Below, piece after piece: positions 25,431 to 35,497 of a stretch of 64,000 nt of DNA; the first letter of the stretch is position 1; the number at the start of each line of letters is the position of its first letter. The position numbers were made by a program, and so were the translations under genes. The notes beneath the pieces were generated by a model. It was given only the letters and a program-made list of their open reading frames with translations. It had not been told where the DNA came from and did no database searches. Location of the stretch: NCBI GenBank assembly GCA_034401795.1, contig CM067374.1:137234508-137298507 (forward strand), in the 5' to 3' direction. This stretch comes from Chaetoderma sp. LZ-2023a (taxonomy: Eukaryota > Mollusca > Caudofoveata > Chaetodermatida > Chaetodermatidae).

Positions 25431-26730
25431 ATGGTTGGCATGAAAGGAGCTGGAAGATAAAGTTGAGGTTAGTTGGTGTGGGATGATGTGGATGAGATGG
25501 GATGTCTTGAGGCTGCATAAGATGAGATGAGTTAAAATGTGGATACGGTGTGATGGGATAACATGGGATGAGGTGATGAGATAGAGTGGGATAGCATATG
25601 GTGAGATTGAATGACGTGGGATGGGATGATCCGAGATGGGATGAGATGAGTTAGGATGAGGTGAGGTATGGAGAACTGAGATGATGTGTTCTGAGGTGAG
25701 GTGAGGAAAGGTCAGTTACAATGCTGTGGTGCAGTAGATGGGGCTGGGAAGGGGTGGCTAGGATGTGGTGATATAATTGATGTTGTTCGTGGGTGCTGCA
25801 TGGTGGTGTTGGGGTTTGGAGATATTAATAAGGTGCGATGGGATGAAATGAGATAAGTTACATTGTAGGATTTGGTGACAGAGTACAGTGGGATGGGATG
25901 AGGTGTGATTCATTGAGGCGAGATGGGATGAAATGAAATTGATTGAGATGAAATGAGATTAGTTCAGATAATTAAGGAGGCGAGGTAGGAGAGCTGTGAT
26001 GACGTGGTCTGATGTGAGATGATGAAAGGCAAGTTACAGTGATGTAGTGTGATAAGTGTGGGGGTGGGGTGGAGTGGTAGCATATTTTGTACTGGTGGGC
26101 TTTATGGTGTTTGGGATTTGGGAGAAATGAGGTGATATGAAGTGGATAATGGAGAGTAACTGAGAGGTAATATATGGTAATGTGATGGTAGGATGTGCAG
26201 GTTGTGATTAGAATGAATACATTGCAAACCCAATCATACCAGTGAGGTGAAGTTAGGAGGAGAGAAACAGTGGTGAGGTGAAAAGGCAGGATGGAGATGA
26301 GATTAGACGAGTCTGGTAGGATAGGATGTAATGAGTTGAGATGAGATGAGAAGAAATTGGGTGATAAGGGATGGGAGAACATTGGATGGGATAAGGTGAT
26401 GTGATGTGGCATGAGGTATGATAGGATGACACAAGATGAAATGTCTGGGATGAGATGAAATCAGATGCAAAGAGATGGGATGTGATGAGATGGGATGGCA
26501 TGGGTGATATGGAATGGTATGAAATGAAGTGGGATGATGTGGGTGGTACGGAGTGTCTTGAGTCTTGATGATATGAGATGAGTTATGATGTGGATAAGGC
26601 GTGAATGGGTAACATGAGATGAGGTAGGATGAGGTGATGGGATAGAGTGGGATAGGATAAGGTCAGCCTGGATGAGGTGGGATGGGATGAGAGGATAAGG
26701 AGATGAGGTAGGGAGAGCTGAGATGGTGTG
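24610..26730 (+). repeat. degenerate GGATGAGATG tract, very C-poor strand
   Basis: For about 2.1 kb the plus strand is composed of variants of GGATGAGATG, GGATGGGATG and GAGATGTGGT with very little C. The minus strand is correspondingly G-poor, and its long apparent ORFs (Ser/His/Ile/Pro-rich) are artefacts of this composition. It looks like an old, heavily mutated short tandem repeat. Confidence 0.85.
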
Positions 26731-27089
26731 ATTCATAGAATCTAAGATTTCCACCCCAAAAATTGATCAATAAAAAATCTGAATAGATGTTCTAGATCCT
26801 AGCACCATAGAATCTGTCTAGCTAAATTTGGTTCGGTTATGTCAAGCAACTACGGAGTAGCATTTTGAAAATTTCTGGTAAATTAGTGTTACAATCTAAG
26901 ATTTTCACCAAAAAGATTGACCAATCAAAATTCTGAATAGAGGTTCTGGAGATGCCAGGATAGGATTCTTTTGGTTGAAATCGAGCAAAGTATTAAGAAG
27001 AAGCGATTTGATGGATGGACGGATGATGGAGGGGCGGCTGCTAAGTTGAGCTAAACGGAAAATGATGTTAAAAAACCAATGTTTTAACA

Positions 27090-27117
27090 AGGTCACAGTG
27101 ACCTTGACCTTTGACCT
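27090..27117 (+). promoter_or_regulatory. cluster of nuclear-receptor half-sites (perfect IR3 plus DR1)
   Basis: AGGTCA-CAG-TGACCT (27090-27104) is a perfect inverted repeat with three-base spacing, the consensus estrogen-response-element form. It is followed directly by TGACCT-T-TGACCT (27105-27117), a perfect DR1. Function is not shown; the site sits in a dispersed repeat. Confidence 0.5.
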
Positions 27118-27261
27118 TAACATCATTCTGGAATGTTGTGTCCTTATAAGGAAGCATGTATCCAAGTTTGGGTCCCGTAGGATTAATCGAAGGTGAGATA
27201 TAAACAGAAAAGTTGAGCTAAATGGAAAATGTTAATGTTGAAGAAAGCCAGGGTTTTACCA

Positions 27262-27298
27262 AGGTCACAGTGACCTTGACTTTTTGACCACAAGGTCA
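27262..27298 (+). promoter_or_regulatory. second IR3 nuclear-receptor-like site
   Basis: AGGTCA-CAG-TGACCT is again perfect at 27262-27276 in the neighbouring repeat copy. The adjoining DR1 is degraded, and a single AGGTCA follows at 27293-27298. Confidence 0.45.
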
Positions 27299-28380
27299 TT
27301 GTGAGATGCTGTGTGATTATAAGGAAGAATATACCCAAGTTGGGGTCCAGTATGATTAACCAAACCTGAGATATAAACAGAAAAATTTAGCTAAGCGCAA
27401 ATTGGACTCAGCCGCACAACGTGCAGGGTATCACAACAGCTCGTTTTACTTCATAAAGTTGAGCTAATAGTTGGAAATCAATTTAAACGGAGACAAAGAT
27501 GTGGGGGGGGGGGGTGAGGGCTTGTAAACGCTAATTGCTTTTAGCCATTTCCTGCACTTCAATGTGAGCTAACATTTTATGTCAAATTCAATAATATTTT
27601 AAGTACATTGTAGATTTGAAAAGCCAATAAATCTTGTGTTAGTGTGTTTCGCTCTGAAATCACAGAAACCTGCTTAATCACTGAATCCAGGTGAGCATGT
27701 GAAACATAATTTTGCTGAAAGTCATAGTTGTCTTGACATGTTAGACTGCGAACTCCACAGACAAATAGTTTTCAAAATAATCAGAATATTGACAATTCAA
27801 TACAGCAAGTATCCTCATTATTTATAAGAATGTAAAAAGAACAGTGCATACATTGACATTTACAAACCTCGTACATGTTGTATGTGTATCATAAATCCGA
27901 TCTCAAACACACTACACCTCAGGAATGATTGACATATTTACGAAATAAAATAAACAGTACTGTTGAATATTTTGAACATAAATGGCGTGGAAGACATTGC
28001 TATAACAGGTTTCTGTTCTTGTTTTTGAAACATGTTAACTTATTTATGAGCTGTACTGAAGGAGAGCGCTTTATTTATAAGTTAGCCGATAGCTAAGTTT
28101 TCTACCATTTACTTGTCACAATTTGTCAAGAAAACATGAATTATGGGATTTATTACTTAATGAATTTCCACTTGAATTTTTGAACTTTTTGTACAAATTT
28201 ACCACTGGCATGACTGGAATGGGAAAGTAGTACAATTTCAAAAATATTATTTTCTCGGTCTGCAAATGAACATTATTTTCTAAAGACCACTGCAAAAGCC
28301 AGAATCGGACAACTTGACCATTAGCCCTTCCACTAATGAATCCATACCTCATTCTCTGGGCAACAATACATGCACTTAAA

Positions 28381-28445
28381 TGTTCAATATTTTAAAATTA
28401 ACTTGACTGGAAGCTGTTGCTGCCATAATTCAAAATATTCAATAG
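28381..28445. repeat. foldback element, family A, short
   Basis: TGTTCAATATTTTAAAATTAACTTGACTGGAAGC on the left is mirrored by ATTCAAAATATTCAATAG on the right, with GCTGTTGCTGCC in the centre. Confidence 0.65.
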
Positions 28446-28587
28446 AATAAGTTTTATATCGTAAAGAATATACATTTTCCTGGATCTGTCAATGACAGGG
28501 TTAAGAAAACATTTATTATTGAAATATTTCTTATGAGTATGTTTACCACTAATTTGTTTAACCATTTCATGCAGTGGTCTTACAGAA

Positions 28588-28717
28588 TGTCCATTTGCAG
28601 GTCAAGAGATAATACTTTTGAAAATTTACCACTGGAATGACTGGCTCGGTTAACCGAGCCAGTCATTCCAGTAGTAAATTTTCAAAAATAGTTTTGTCTT
28701 GGACTGCAAATGGACAT
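28588..28717. repeat. foldback element, family B, near-perfect palindrome
   Basis: Arms of about 64 bp: the left runs TGTCCATTTGCAGGTCAAGA ... CCACTGGAATGACTGGCTCGGTT, the right AACCGAGCCAGTCATTCCAG ... CTTGGACTGCAAATGGACA. The centre is GGTTAACC with no loop. There are only a few arm mismatches. Confidence 0.9.
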
Positions 28718-29246
28718 CTAATAAACAATATTCTGATTTTCATGACACAACTTTGGCATTAAAGGGTTAATAATATCTAAGCCATTATATATCTCTGCTG
28801 TCGTACATACATTGTATATATTCAGCTAGAAACCATATACATATATCATATAGCGTGCTAATAAAAATCGTATCAGCTTGATTCTCTAGAGAAACAGCAG
28901 CTATTTACAACACAGGTCATAAATTACTCAGTTAAAATGTTTCCATAGCAAAATCAGAAACATGTTAGTTTGTAAGAAATGTTCTCTTGAATATTTTGAA
29001 CATAATTGGATTGAAAGCGATGCCAATCTCATCTCAAATGTTGTATTGCACAGATAGAATATGGTTTATAGATTCCATATCATTCATATCCTGTCACATT
29101 CCCTGATCTGTATCACAATTATCTGTTTTGTAATATCGAGTAAATGTTGAACAGCGATCGACACCATTTTGTCTCCTCACGCTATTGTGTGTGATGTCAT
29201 GTAAGCTCCAACGCATCACATTCTTTATTATGTAATGTTCATCCCA

Positions 29247-29310
29247 TTGAATATTTCGAAACTAATTTGACTGGAAGTTGTTGCTGTCTATTGGCTTCAA
29301 AATATTCAAC
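29247..29310. repeat. foldback element, family A, short
   Basis: TTGAATATTTCGAAACTAATTTGACTGGAAG on the left, GTTGTTGCTG in the centre and GGCTTCAAAATATTCAAC on the right. Confidence 0.65.
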
Positions 29311-30503
29311 AACTTACCTGTAGGATTGCTTTTATACCACATTGCCAAACTGGCGCCTCTATGACGGAGCGTATATGCCGAGGCAGACACACTAGGGTTT
29401 TTCTGATTGGTTGAAAAGTAAATCATGACAGCCATCATAGGCTGTAGAAATGTACCAACATTTAACTGCTAAATCCTGAATATCTTTCCTTAGCGGCGTG
29501 ATAAAAAGCTTAAAATTACCTGGATAGTTTATAGATCACCTGAATATCTATCAAGAGATGGGATTAGTTATCCTTCAAGCAGCAATGTCTTCCAATCCAA
29601 TTATGTTCAAAATATTCAACAGAAGATTTTATTGTGTTACAAATGGAAACGTGTTAAGTTATTTCTGTGTCATACAGTACAAAATATGTTACTTATTTTA
29701 TTTTAAATTCTAAAGAAAACAATTGGCCTAGTAGGAAGATTTGAACGCCAACTGAACATTGTTTTAAAATTTGCCTGAAACCTAAAACTGCCTTATTTTT
29801 ATTTTTCAGTCAAATTGCTTTCAAATTAATCAACATGAGTTTAAGTAGTGCATAGAAATAATGGAGGGATAATCGATATGGGCTGTCACTCAATGACCTG
29901 ATGTCATAATCAAATACGTCACTTGCTAACCGACACTACAATTAAATGACACGAAAGTGGCAAATCTCTGACAGTAACCAGAAATCTCAATTGGATCTCG
30001 TTGGTGAATTTAAGGTTTAACTAGATCGCTCGGTCTATGACGCATCATCGCAAATCCCCACGTTCACCGCTTTGACTCGTTGGCACCCACCAGACATGGG
30101 GCCAATGCAAATACATTTGCATTTAAATACTTTATTTTAAGCATTTGCATTTAATGATTTCAAATCACAACTATTTCCATTTAAATACTTTTGTTATATA
30201 TAGACAGCAGGATCTTCCAAGCAAAGTTAAGTTCAAAATATTCCAAAACCGTATTCAATTAAAGGAAGGGAAAAGGGAAATTTTGATGTTTATTTGTAAT
30301 TTCATACAATATTAAATAAACTACCATCGGTAAAAAATGGAAATGAATCAGGATTATTTGAGAAAAAGCATTTACTAAATCTAGGAGCGCTTAACGCGGA
30401 GCCAATTAGCGACTTCGCTGGTGATTCGCGCTCTGCCGTGTGTCAACTGTGTGTGTATACCGCATAGACCTACCTGAATATAATGAAAGCACACCTGAAT
30501 ATA

Positions 30504-32164
30504 TACACCTGTGCAAAAGTTAAGCACCACCCTATTTTTACGCACATACGAGGGTATATTCATGTGCTATGAAGAAAGCAATAGCATAAACATTTATGTA
30601 CCCATCCATCTTAGTGCAAGAGGTAATAATGCAACTAGAGGAATGCTGATTATGATGGTGGGGTAACACTGTATGTTTTTGTTTGAACTTGAAAACGAGG
30701 CCTGAATATGGTTACGTTGACACAACTGACAACTACTGCCCTACAGTTGACACACGTGGCTAGATTGTCATTAATGGTGTCTGAAAACGAAGTTTAACAT
30801 CTGTGCACGAGTTTGAGTCTGTCATTATTAATACCGGGTATATCCACCTTGTGCCTGGATGACGGCCTGGACACGACGTCTCATGCTGGTCACCAACCGA
30901 CTGATACGCCATTGTGGTATTCGTTGCCATTCAAGATGGAGTGCGTCTGTTAATTCCTGTAGGTTCTGCACAGGAGGATCCCTCCTTCTCACCATGTTTC
31001 CCAGAATGTCCCAGATATGCTCAATAGGGTTCATGTCAGGGCTCCTTGCTGGCCATGGTAGGGTTTCGATGGCATTCTGGCGGAGGTATTCATGCACAGC
31101 TCTGGCACGATGTGGTCTGGCGTTGTCATCCATGAATATAGGGTGGGTTCCAGGTGCATGATTTACAAAATGAGGGACCACAACTCTATCCAGTATGGAA
31201 TCTTGATATCTTTGTCCATTTAGTGTTCCAGGTACAGTCAACAGATCCAGCTTACAATCAAATGAGATGCACCCCCATATCATAACGGAACCTCCACCAA
31301 ATGGAACTTCTTCCATGATGTTACGTTGGTCGTACGCCGTGCGTCTGGACCTCCATACACAAGTTCGACCATCTGTGGCATGAAGCAGGAACCGACTTTC
31401 ATCGGACCAGTGTACCCGTCTCCGGGATCTCATGTTCCAGTGTCTTCTTTCGTTGCACCACCTCAGACGCTCCTCTTTGTGGTGTGCAGTGAGGAGAGGA
31501 CGTCTGACAGGTCTCCTAGCTTTCATGCCAGCAGCATACAGTCTCCTTTTGACGGTAGACATTGACACTCTATTGCGCGTTTCCCATTGCTGGCTGAGCA
31601 CTCTGCTGTTGGTGAATGGAGATCTCCTAACAAGGCGTACTAGGGCTCGATCATCACGGGCAGTAGTCTTCTCCGGTCTTCCAGATCTAGGCCTGTCCTT
31701 CACCTCGTTAGTTTGCCCATTTTTTGCAATCAAACGACTGATTACAGTATGGTTAATGTTCAGCTGTCTGCCAATCTCTCTGCATGACATACCAGTGGTA
31801 TGCATGCCTATGATTTGCCATTTCACACGATCACTTAACCTTCATCTTGCCATAGCGGTTCACAATCAAGAGCTAATTCTCTCTGTACAAATAAACCACG
31901 GTCATGAACACAAAATTCCTAATCTTGTCGCCTAAATCTGTATGTAATGTTCTACACCTCAAACTGGACTTTTACATAACTGAACACGTGTGCTGTTTCC
32001 CGCCACGCACGGACATCAAGCGGCGTGAAGTCATGCATGCATGTGCATTTCGTACTTGGAATTATGTCAGCTAACGCGGGGACAAAAAGTATGGCAGCCT
32101 AGTTGTACCATCATGTTTCTACGTTCTATTGTTTTTGCTGGTGCTTAACTTTTGCACAGGTGTA
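30504..32164 (-). mobile_element. Tc1-like DNA transposon, copy 3, outside the satellite
   Basis: This 1661-bp element has the same inverted ends as copies 1 and 2 and a clean TA duplication (30502-30503 and 32165-32166). It lies in intergenic DNA rather than satellite and is in the opposite orientation. It shows that the family is dispersed and is not amplified only by satellite duplication. Confidence 0.95.
30828..31853 (-). pseudogene. Tc1 transposase, nearly intact, early stop
   Basis: From the conserved ATG (31851-31853) the reading is Met-Ala-Arg then TGA at 31842-31844, where other copies have CGA, a typical CpG transition. After that the frame is open for the remaining 337 codons, with WSDES, MDDNARPH and NPIEHIWD all present and a full-length MVRRRDPP. 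A downstream start would lose only the extreme N terminus before the helix-turn-helix. One substitution changes the HGQT segment to NGQT. Confidence 0.9.
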
Positions 32165-32166
32165 TA

Positions 32167-34020
32167 GTTTCGCAAGCAGTATGGATAGTATTCTCTATAG
32201 GTGCTGATATAGAGCGATTAACTCGCTACTGCTAATTCACTATTGATCCTTTTGAAAACGTTATATTTGAGTCACTTTTTCTGGTTGAAGTAACAAGTTT
32301 CGGTCAAAATGATTTCAAAATACACTGCTGGTTTCCAAGCTCGCAGTATGATACCTACTGAATATTTTGAAATTTGTGTGACTGAATCTAGACCCTGTCT
32401 CCGGAAAGAACGGCTTTCAGTCATATTGTTTTAAAACTAGACAGTATTTTACCTGTAGGACATAGTGGCTAATCAGCTTAGCGCGAATATACCTAAGCTT
32501 ATATGACCGACTGTAGCGGTTATTATTTATTCGCTCAGCATACACCAGAGCACATACGTCCAGCTGTGTCACTAATTGGTTCCCGCCATAATAACATAAA
32601 TGGTATTTAGCTGCATTTTTCTAATTATTCTAATTTATTTTTGTTTTTTACTGTTGACTATACAGGTAAGTTTCTAAACTGGCAGCTAGCATCCTAGTTA
32701 GTTAGTTAGTTAGTGTCCATAAAGTAGCAAATAGTCCTAAATTTAACTAGGATATGTATTTTTTATGACTAGATAAGAACTTTAAGGATGGTCTCAGTGA
32801 GTTGTCAAGATTGTATGTCAGTCTACAATTTCAATATACCAGTTCATATAGAATATGAATTTTCATGGTAGATCTTGAGAAATGACACCCAGACTGCCAG
32901 AGATCAAAGTAGACTTTGGAATCAAGAGGCACAATGGGCATAATAGGCCTGTGATATCAGAATTTAAATCAGAAATATTTAAAATTAGGTTCCAAACACA
33001 CATTCTGGCTGGAGTCATGACAATTTGTACTTAAATGTCGAAATTGATGTTGAAATGAAAAACTTTGTCCTGAATTTTTGAATATTGTGCTAAAAGCACA
33101 GGTTTACAGACAAATATATAAATTTTGACAGTTAACATGCATATCTGGGCTCAAAATTCTAAATTTTTAATAGAACATTTCATCAAATGTATGCCAGTGT
33201 TTAAAATGTAAGTGTAACAGGAAACAAGAATATGTGCATGTAAAATGCAAAATAACCCTAATATGTGAAAATTCAAAGATTTGGTACTGAAATCGGTGAC
33301 TTTGGGATTAAAAGCAAATATTTACCCAAAACTATGTGTATTTTGACTTTTAATATGTAAATATATGGCCTCAAAATTAATTTTTCAATGGAAATATCAA
33401 CATTTTACTAGCTACTGTTTAAAATTTAAGTTGGAAATCTGAAAACTCTGGTCCAAAACATGGACAATTTGCATCCTTATGCACAACTCTTGACAGGAAA
33501 CAACTATAATGCAAGAACACATGTACAGGTGTGTGAAAATGCAAAAACTTTGCGCTCAAATCTGTGAATTTGGGAATATAGGCAAGTGTTTACCCAGAAA
33601 TATATAAATTTTGATAATAAGATAATCCATTACTATACTACATTTATCAATGAAAATTTATTGAAACGTAGTATTTTGACCACGTGGTGCTTTGTTGCCA
33701 GTGAGCAGCGTTGGTCGCTAGTTTTTATTTTTCCGCGTTGTTTTAACATATTTCTGTAATGGTTAGATTTAGTTTAAGTAAAAAAATTATCTTGTTTTAA
33801 TTTTTGTAATTCATTTTCCAACTGGCTTTATGTAGGAATTTCATGGAAATAGCCTTGTACACGCATTGTTCACGCAAAGAATGATGAGTAACGAGTCTGC
33901 ATATCGGGCACTCGTAATTATCAGAAGTTTTGGAATTGGCTTATATTCAATGTTGTGTTATATGCGTGTTTATAGGCCAGTTTTTGTGAGTAACTGAATA
34001 TAGGACTCCAACAGAGTTAA
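32167..34020. other. AT-rich intergenic DNA; no gene seen
   Basis: A family-A hairpin lies at 32358-32444. The stretch 32840-33660 is built of loosely repeated segments (ATTTTGACTTTTAATATGTAAAT, CTCAAAATT..AATTTTTCAATGGAAAT and similar). It looks like an old degenerate tandem repeat of about 300 bases. Confidence 0.5.
32358..32444. repeat. foldback element, family A, diverged
   Basis: CTGAATATTTTGAAATTTGTGTGACTGAA on the left and CTTTCAGTCATATTGTTTTAAAACTAGACAG on the right. Confidence 0.6.
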
Positions 34021-34383
34021 GAGGGTACAATCACACAAAGAAAAGGGATTGCAGCTGTCAAAGCAAGACTTTCAAAAATTTCAGTGACACCCAAAACTAA
34101 GAAGATCCGAACTCATCCCACGACATCCACCTTCAAGGATACCATGGAGCCTGTGTTCCTAGATATGCCCTCGGCAGAAGCATTCACAAACTATCCACAT
34201 GATAACACTGCACCATCTAGTATACATGAAACAATCATAAACTGCTTCAGCACAAACAATACAGGAACACAAGTTTGTCCACAGACGAGAACAATCGGAT
34301 GTCCAAACAACAGTGAGTTTTTCATAAATCTTCCGAAAGCACGCCACCAGTGCGCTATCATGAAATGGTTCAATAAACATTAA
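34021..34383 (+). CDS. unrecognised open frame, about 120 codons, possible exon or element fragment
   Basis: The frame is open from just after a TAA at 34018-34020 to a TAA at 34381-34383. The peptide is of mixed, protein-like composition (for example SKISVTPKTKKIRTHPTTST, MEPVFLDMPSAEAF, KARHQCAIMKWFNKH). There is no obvious ATG near its start; the first in-frame ATG is at 34144. The 16 bases AGTTAAGAGGGTACAA just before and into the frame recur at 36520-36536. I do not recognise a domain. It could be a 3' exon of an unseen plus-strand gene, the tail of a transposon ORF, or chance. Confidence 0.25.
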   Translation, partial: EGTITQRKGIAAVKARLSKISVTPKTKKIRTHPTTSTFKDTMEPVFLDMPSAEAFTNYPHDNTAPSSIHETIINCFSTNNTGTQVCPQTRTIGCPNNSEFFINLPKARHQCAIMKWFNKH

Positions 34384-34489
34384 TAACATAATTTTTAACA
34401 TACATAAACATTCCTGAGCTGTACTGTTCCAAATTCTCAAGGATGTGTGCTCCTGGAGGGAGTAAGATAACCACATCTGCCCAAAGGAA

Positions 34490-35497
34490 CGAGTACAGTT
34501 TTAGTACAGTGCAGCCCGTGAGACCACATTGCCAATACCAGACACAAGTACACTTTTAGTACAGTGCAGCCCGTGAGACCACATGTGCCAATAACAGACA
34601 CAAGTACACTTTTAGTACAGTGCAGCCTGTGAGACCACATGTGCCAATACCAGACACAAGTACACTTTTAGCACAGTGCAGCCCGTGAGACCACATGTGC
34701 CAATACCAGACACAAGTACACTTTTAGTACAGTGCAGCCCGTGAGACCACATGTGCCAATACCAGAGACAAGTACACTTTTAGTACAGTGCAGCCTGTGA
34801 GACCACATGTGCCAATACCAGACACAAGTACACTTTTAGTACAGTGCAGCCCGTGAGATCACATGTGCCAATACCAGACACAAGTACACTTTTAGTACAG
34901 TGCAGCCTGTGAGACCACATGTGCCAATACCAGACACAAGTACACTTTTAGTACAGTGCAGCCCGTGAGATCACATGTGCCAATACCAGACACAAGTACA
35001 CATTTAGTACAGTGCAGGCCGTGAGACCACATGTGCCAATACCAGACACAAGTACACTTTTAGCACAGTGCAGCCCATGAGACCACATGTGCCAATACCA
35101 GACACAAGTACACTTTTAGTACAGTGCAGCCCGTGAGACCATGTGCCAATACCAGACACAAGTACACTTTTAGTACAGTGCAGCCCGTGAGACCACATGT
35201 GCCAATACCAGACACAAGTACACTTTTAGCACAGTGCAGCCAGTGAGACCACATGTGCCAATACCAGACACAAGTAGACTTTTAGTACAGTGCAGCCCGT
35301 GAGACCACATGTGCCAATACCAGACACAAGTACACTTTTAGCACAGTGCAGCCAGTGAGACCACATGTGCCAATACCAGACACAAGTACACTTTTAGTAC
35401 AGTGCAGCCCGTGAGACCACATGTGCCAATACCAGACACAAGTACACTTTTAGTACAGTGCAGCCCGTGAGACCACATGTGCCAATACCAGACACAA
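34490..35497 (+). repeat. 56-bp minisatellite, about 18 copies
   Basis: The unit contains GTGCCAATACCAGACACAAG, then TACACTTTTAGTACAGTGCAG and CCCGTGAGACCACAT. The period is 56 with few substitutions (GTAC/GCAC; CCCGTG/CCAGTG/CCTGTG) and one short unit near 35140. It follows the unrecognised open frame by about 100 bases. Confidence 0.95.

Larger units (their letters stand above)
26740..27410 (+). repeat. two degenerate tandem duplications; the second carries nuclear-receptor-like sites
   Basis: The first pair (about 26745-26880 and 26890-26960) shares TCTAAGATTT and TCTGAATAGA(T/G)GTTCT and recurs diverged at about 56800. The second pair (about 27045-27200 and 27215-27385) shares AAGGTCACAGTGACCTTGAC, TTATAAGGAAG and GAGATATAAACAGAAAA. 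These look like dispersed repeat units and are non-coding. Confidence 0.75.
27411..30503. other. intergenic DNA with foldback arms; no gene seen
   Basis: AT-rich. It contains a poly-G run at about 27508, complete or partial family-A hairpins at 28381-28445 and 29247-29310, lone arms at about 27961, 29005 and 29579, and the family-B palindrome at 28588-28717. No coding exon was recognised. Confidence 0.6.

Noticed and set aside
24420-26754. Ser/His/Pro-rich minus-strand frames up to about 160 codons
   Set aside because: They are compositional artefacts of the GGATGAGATG and GGAATT repeats and do not persist as one frame.
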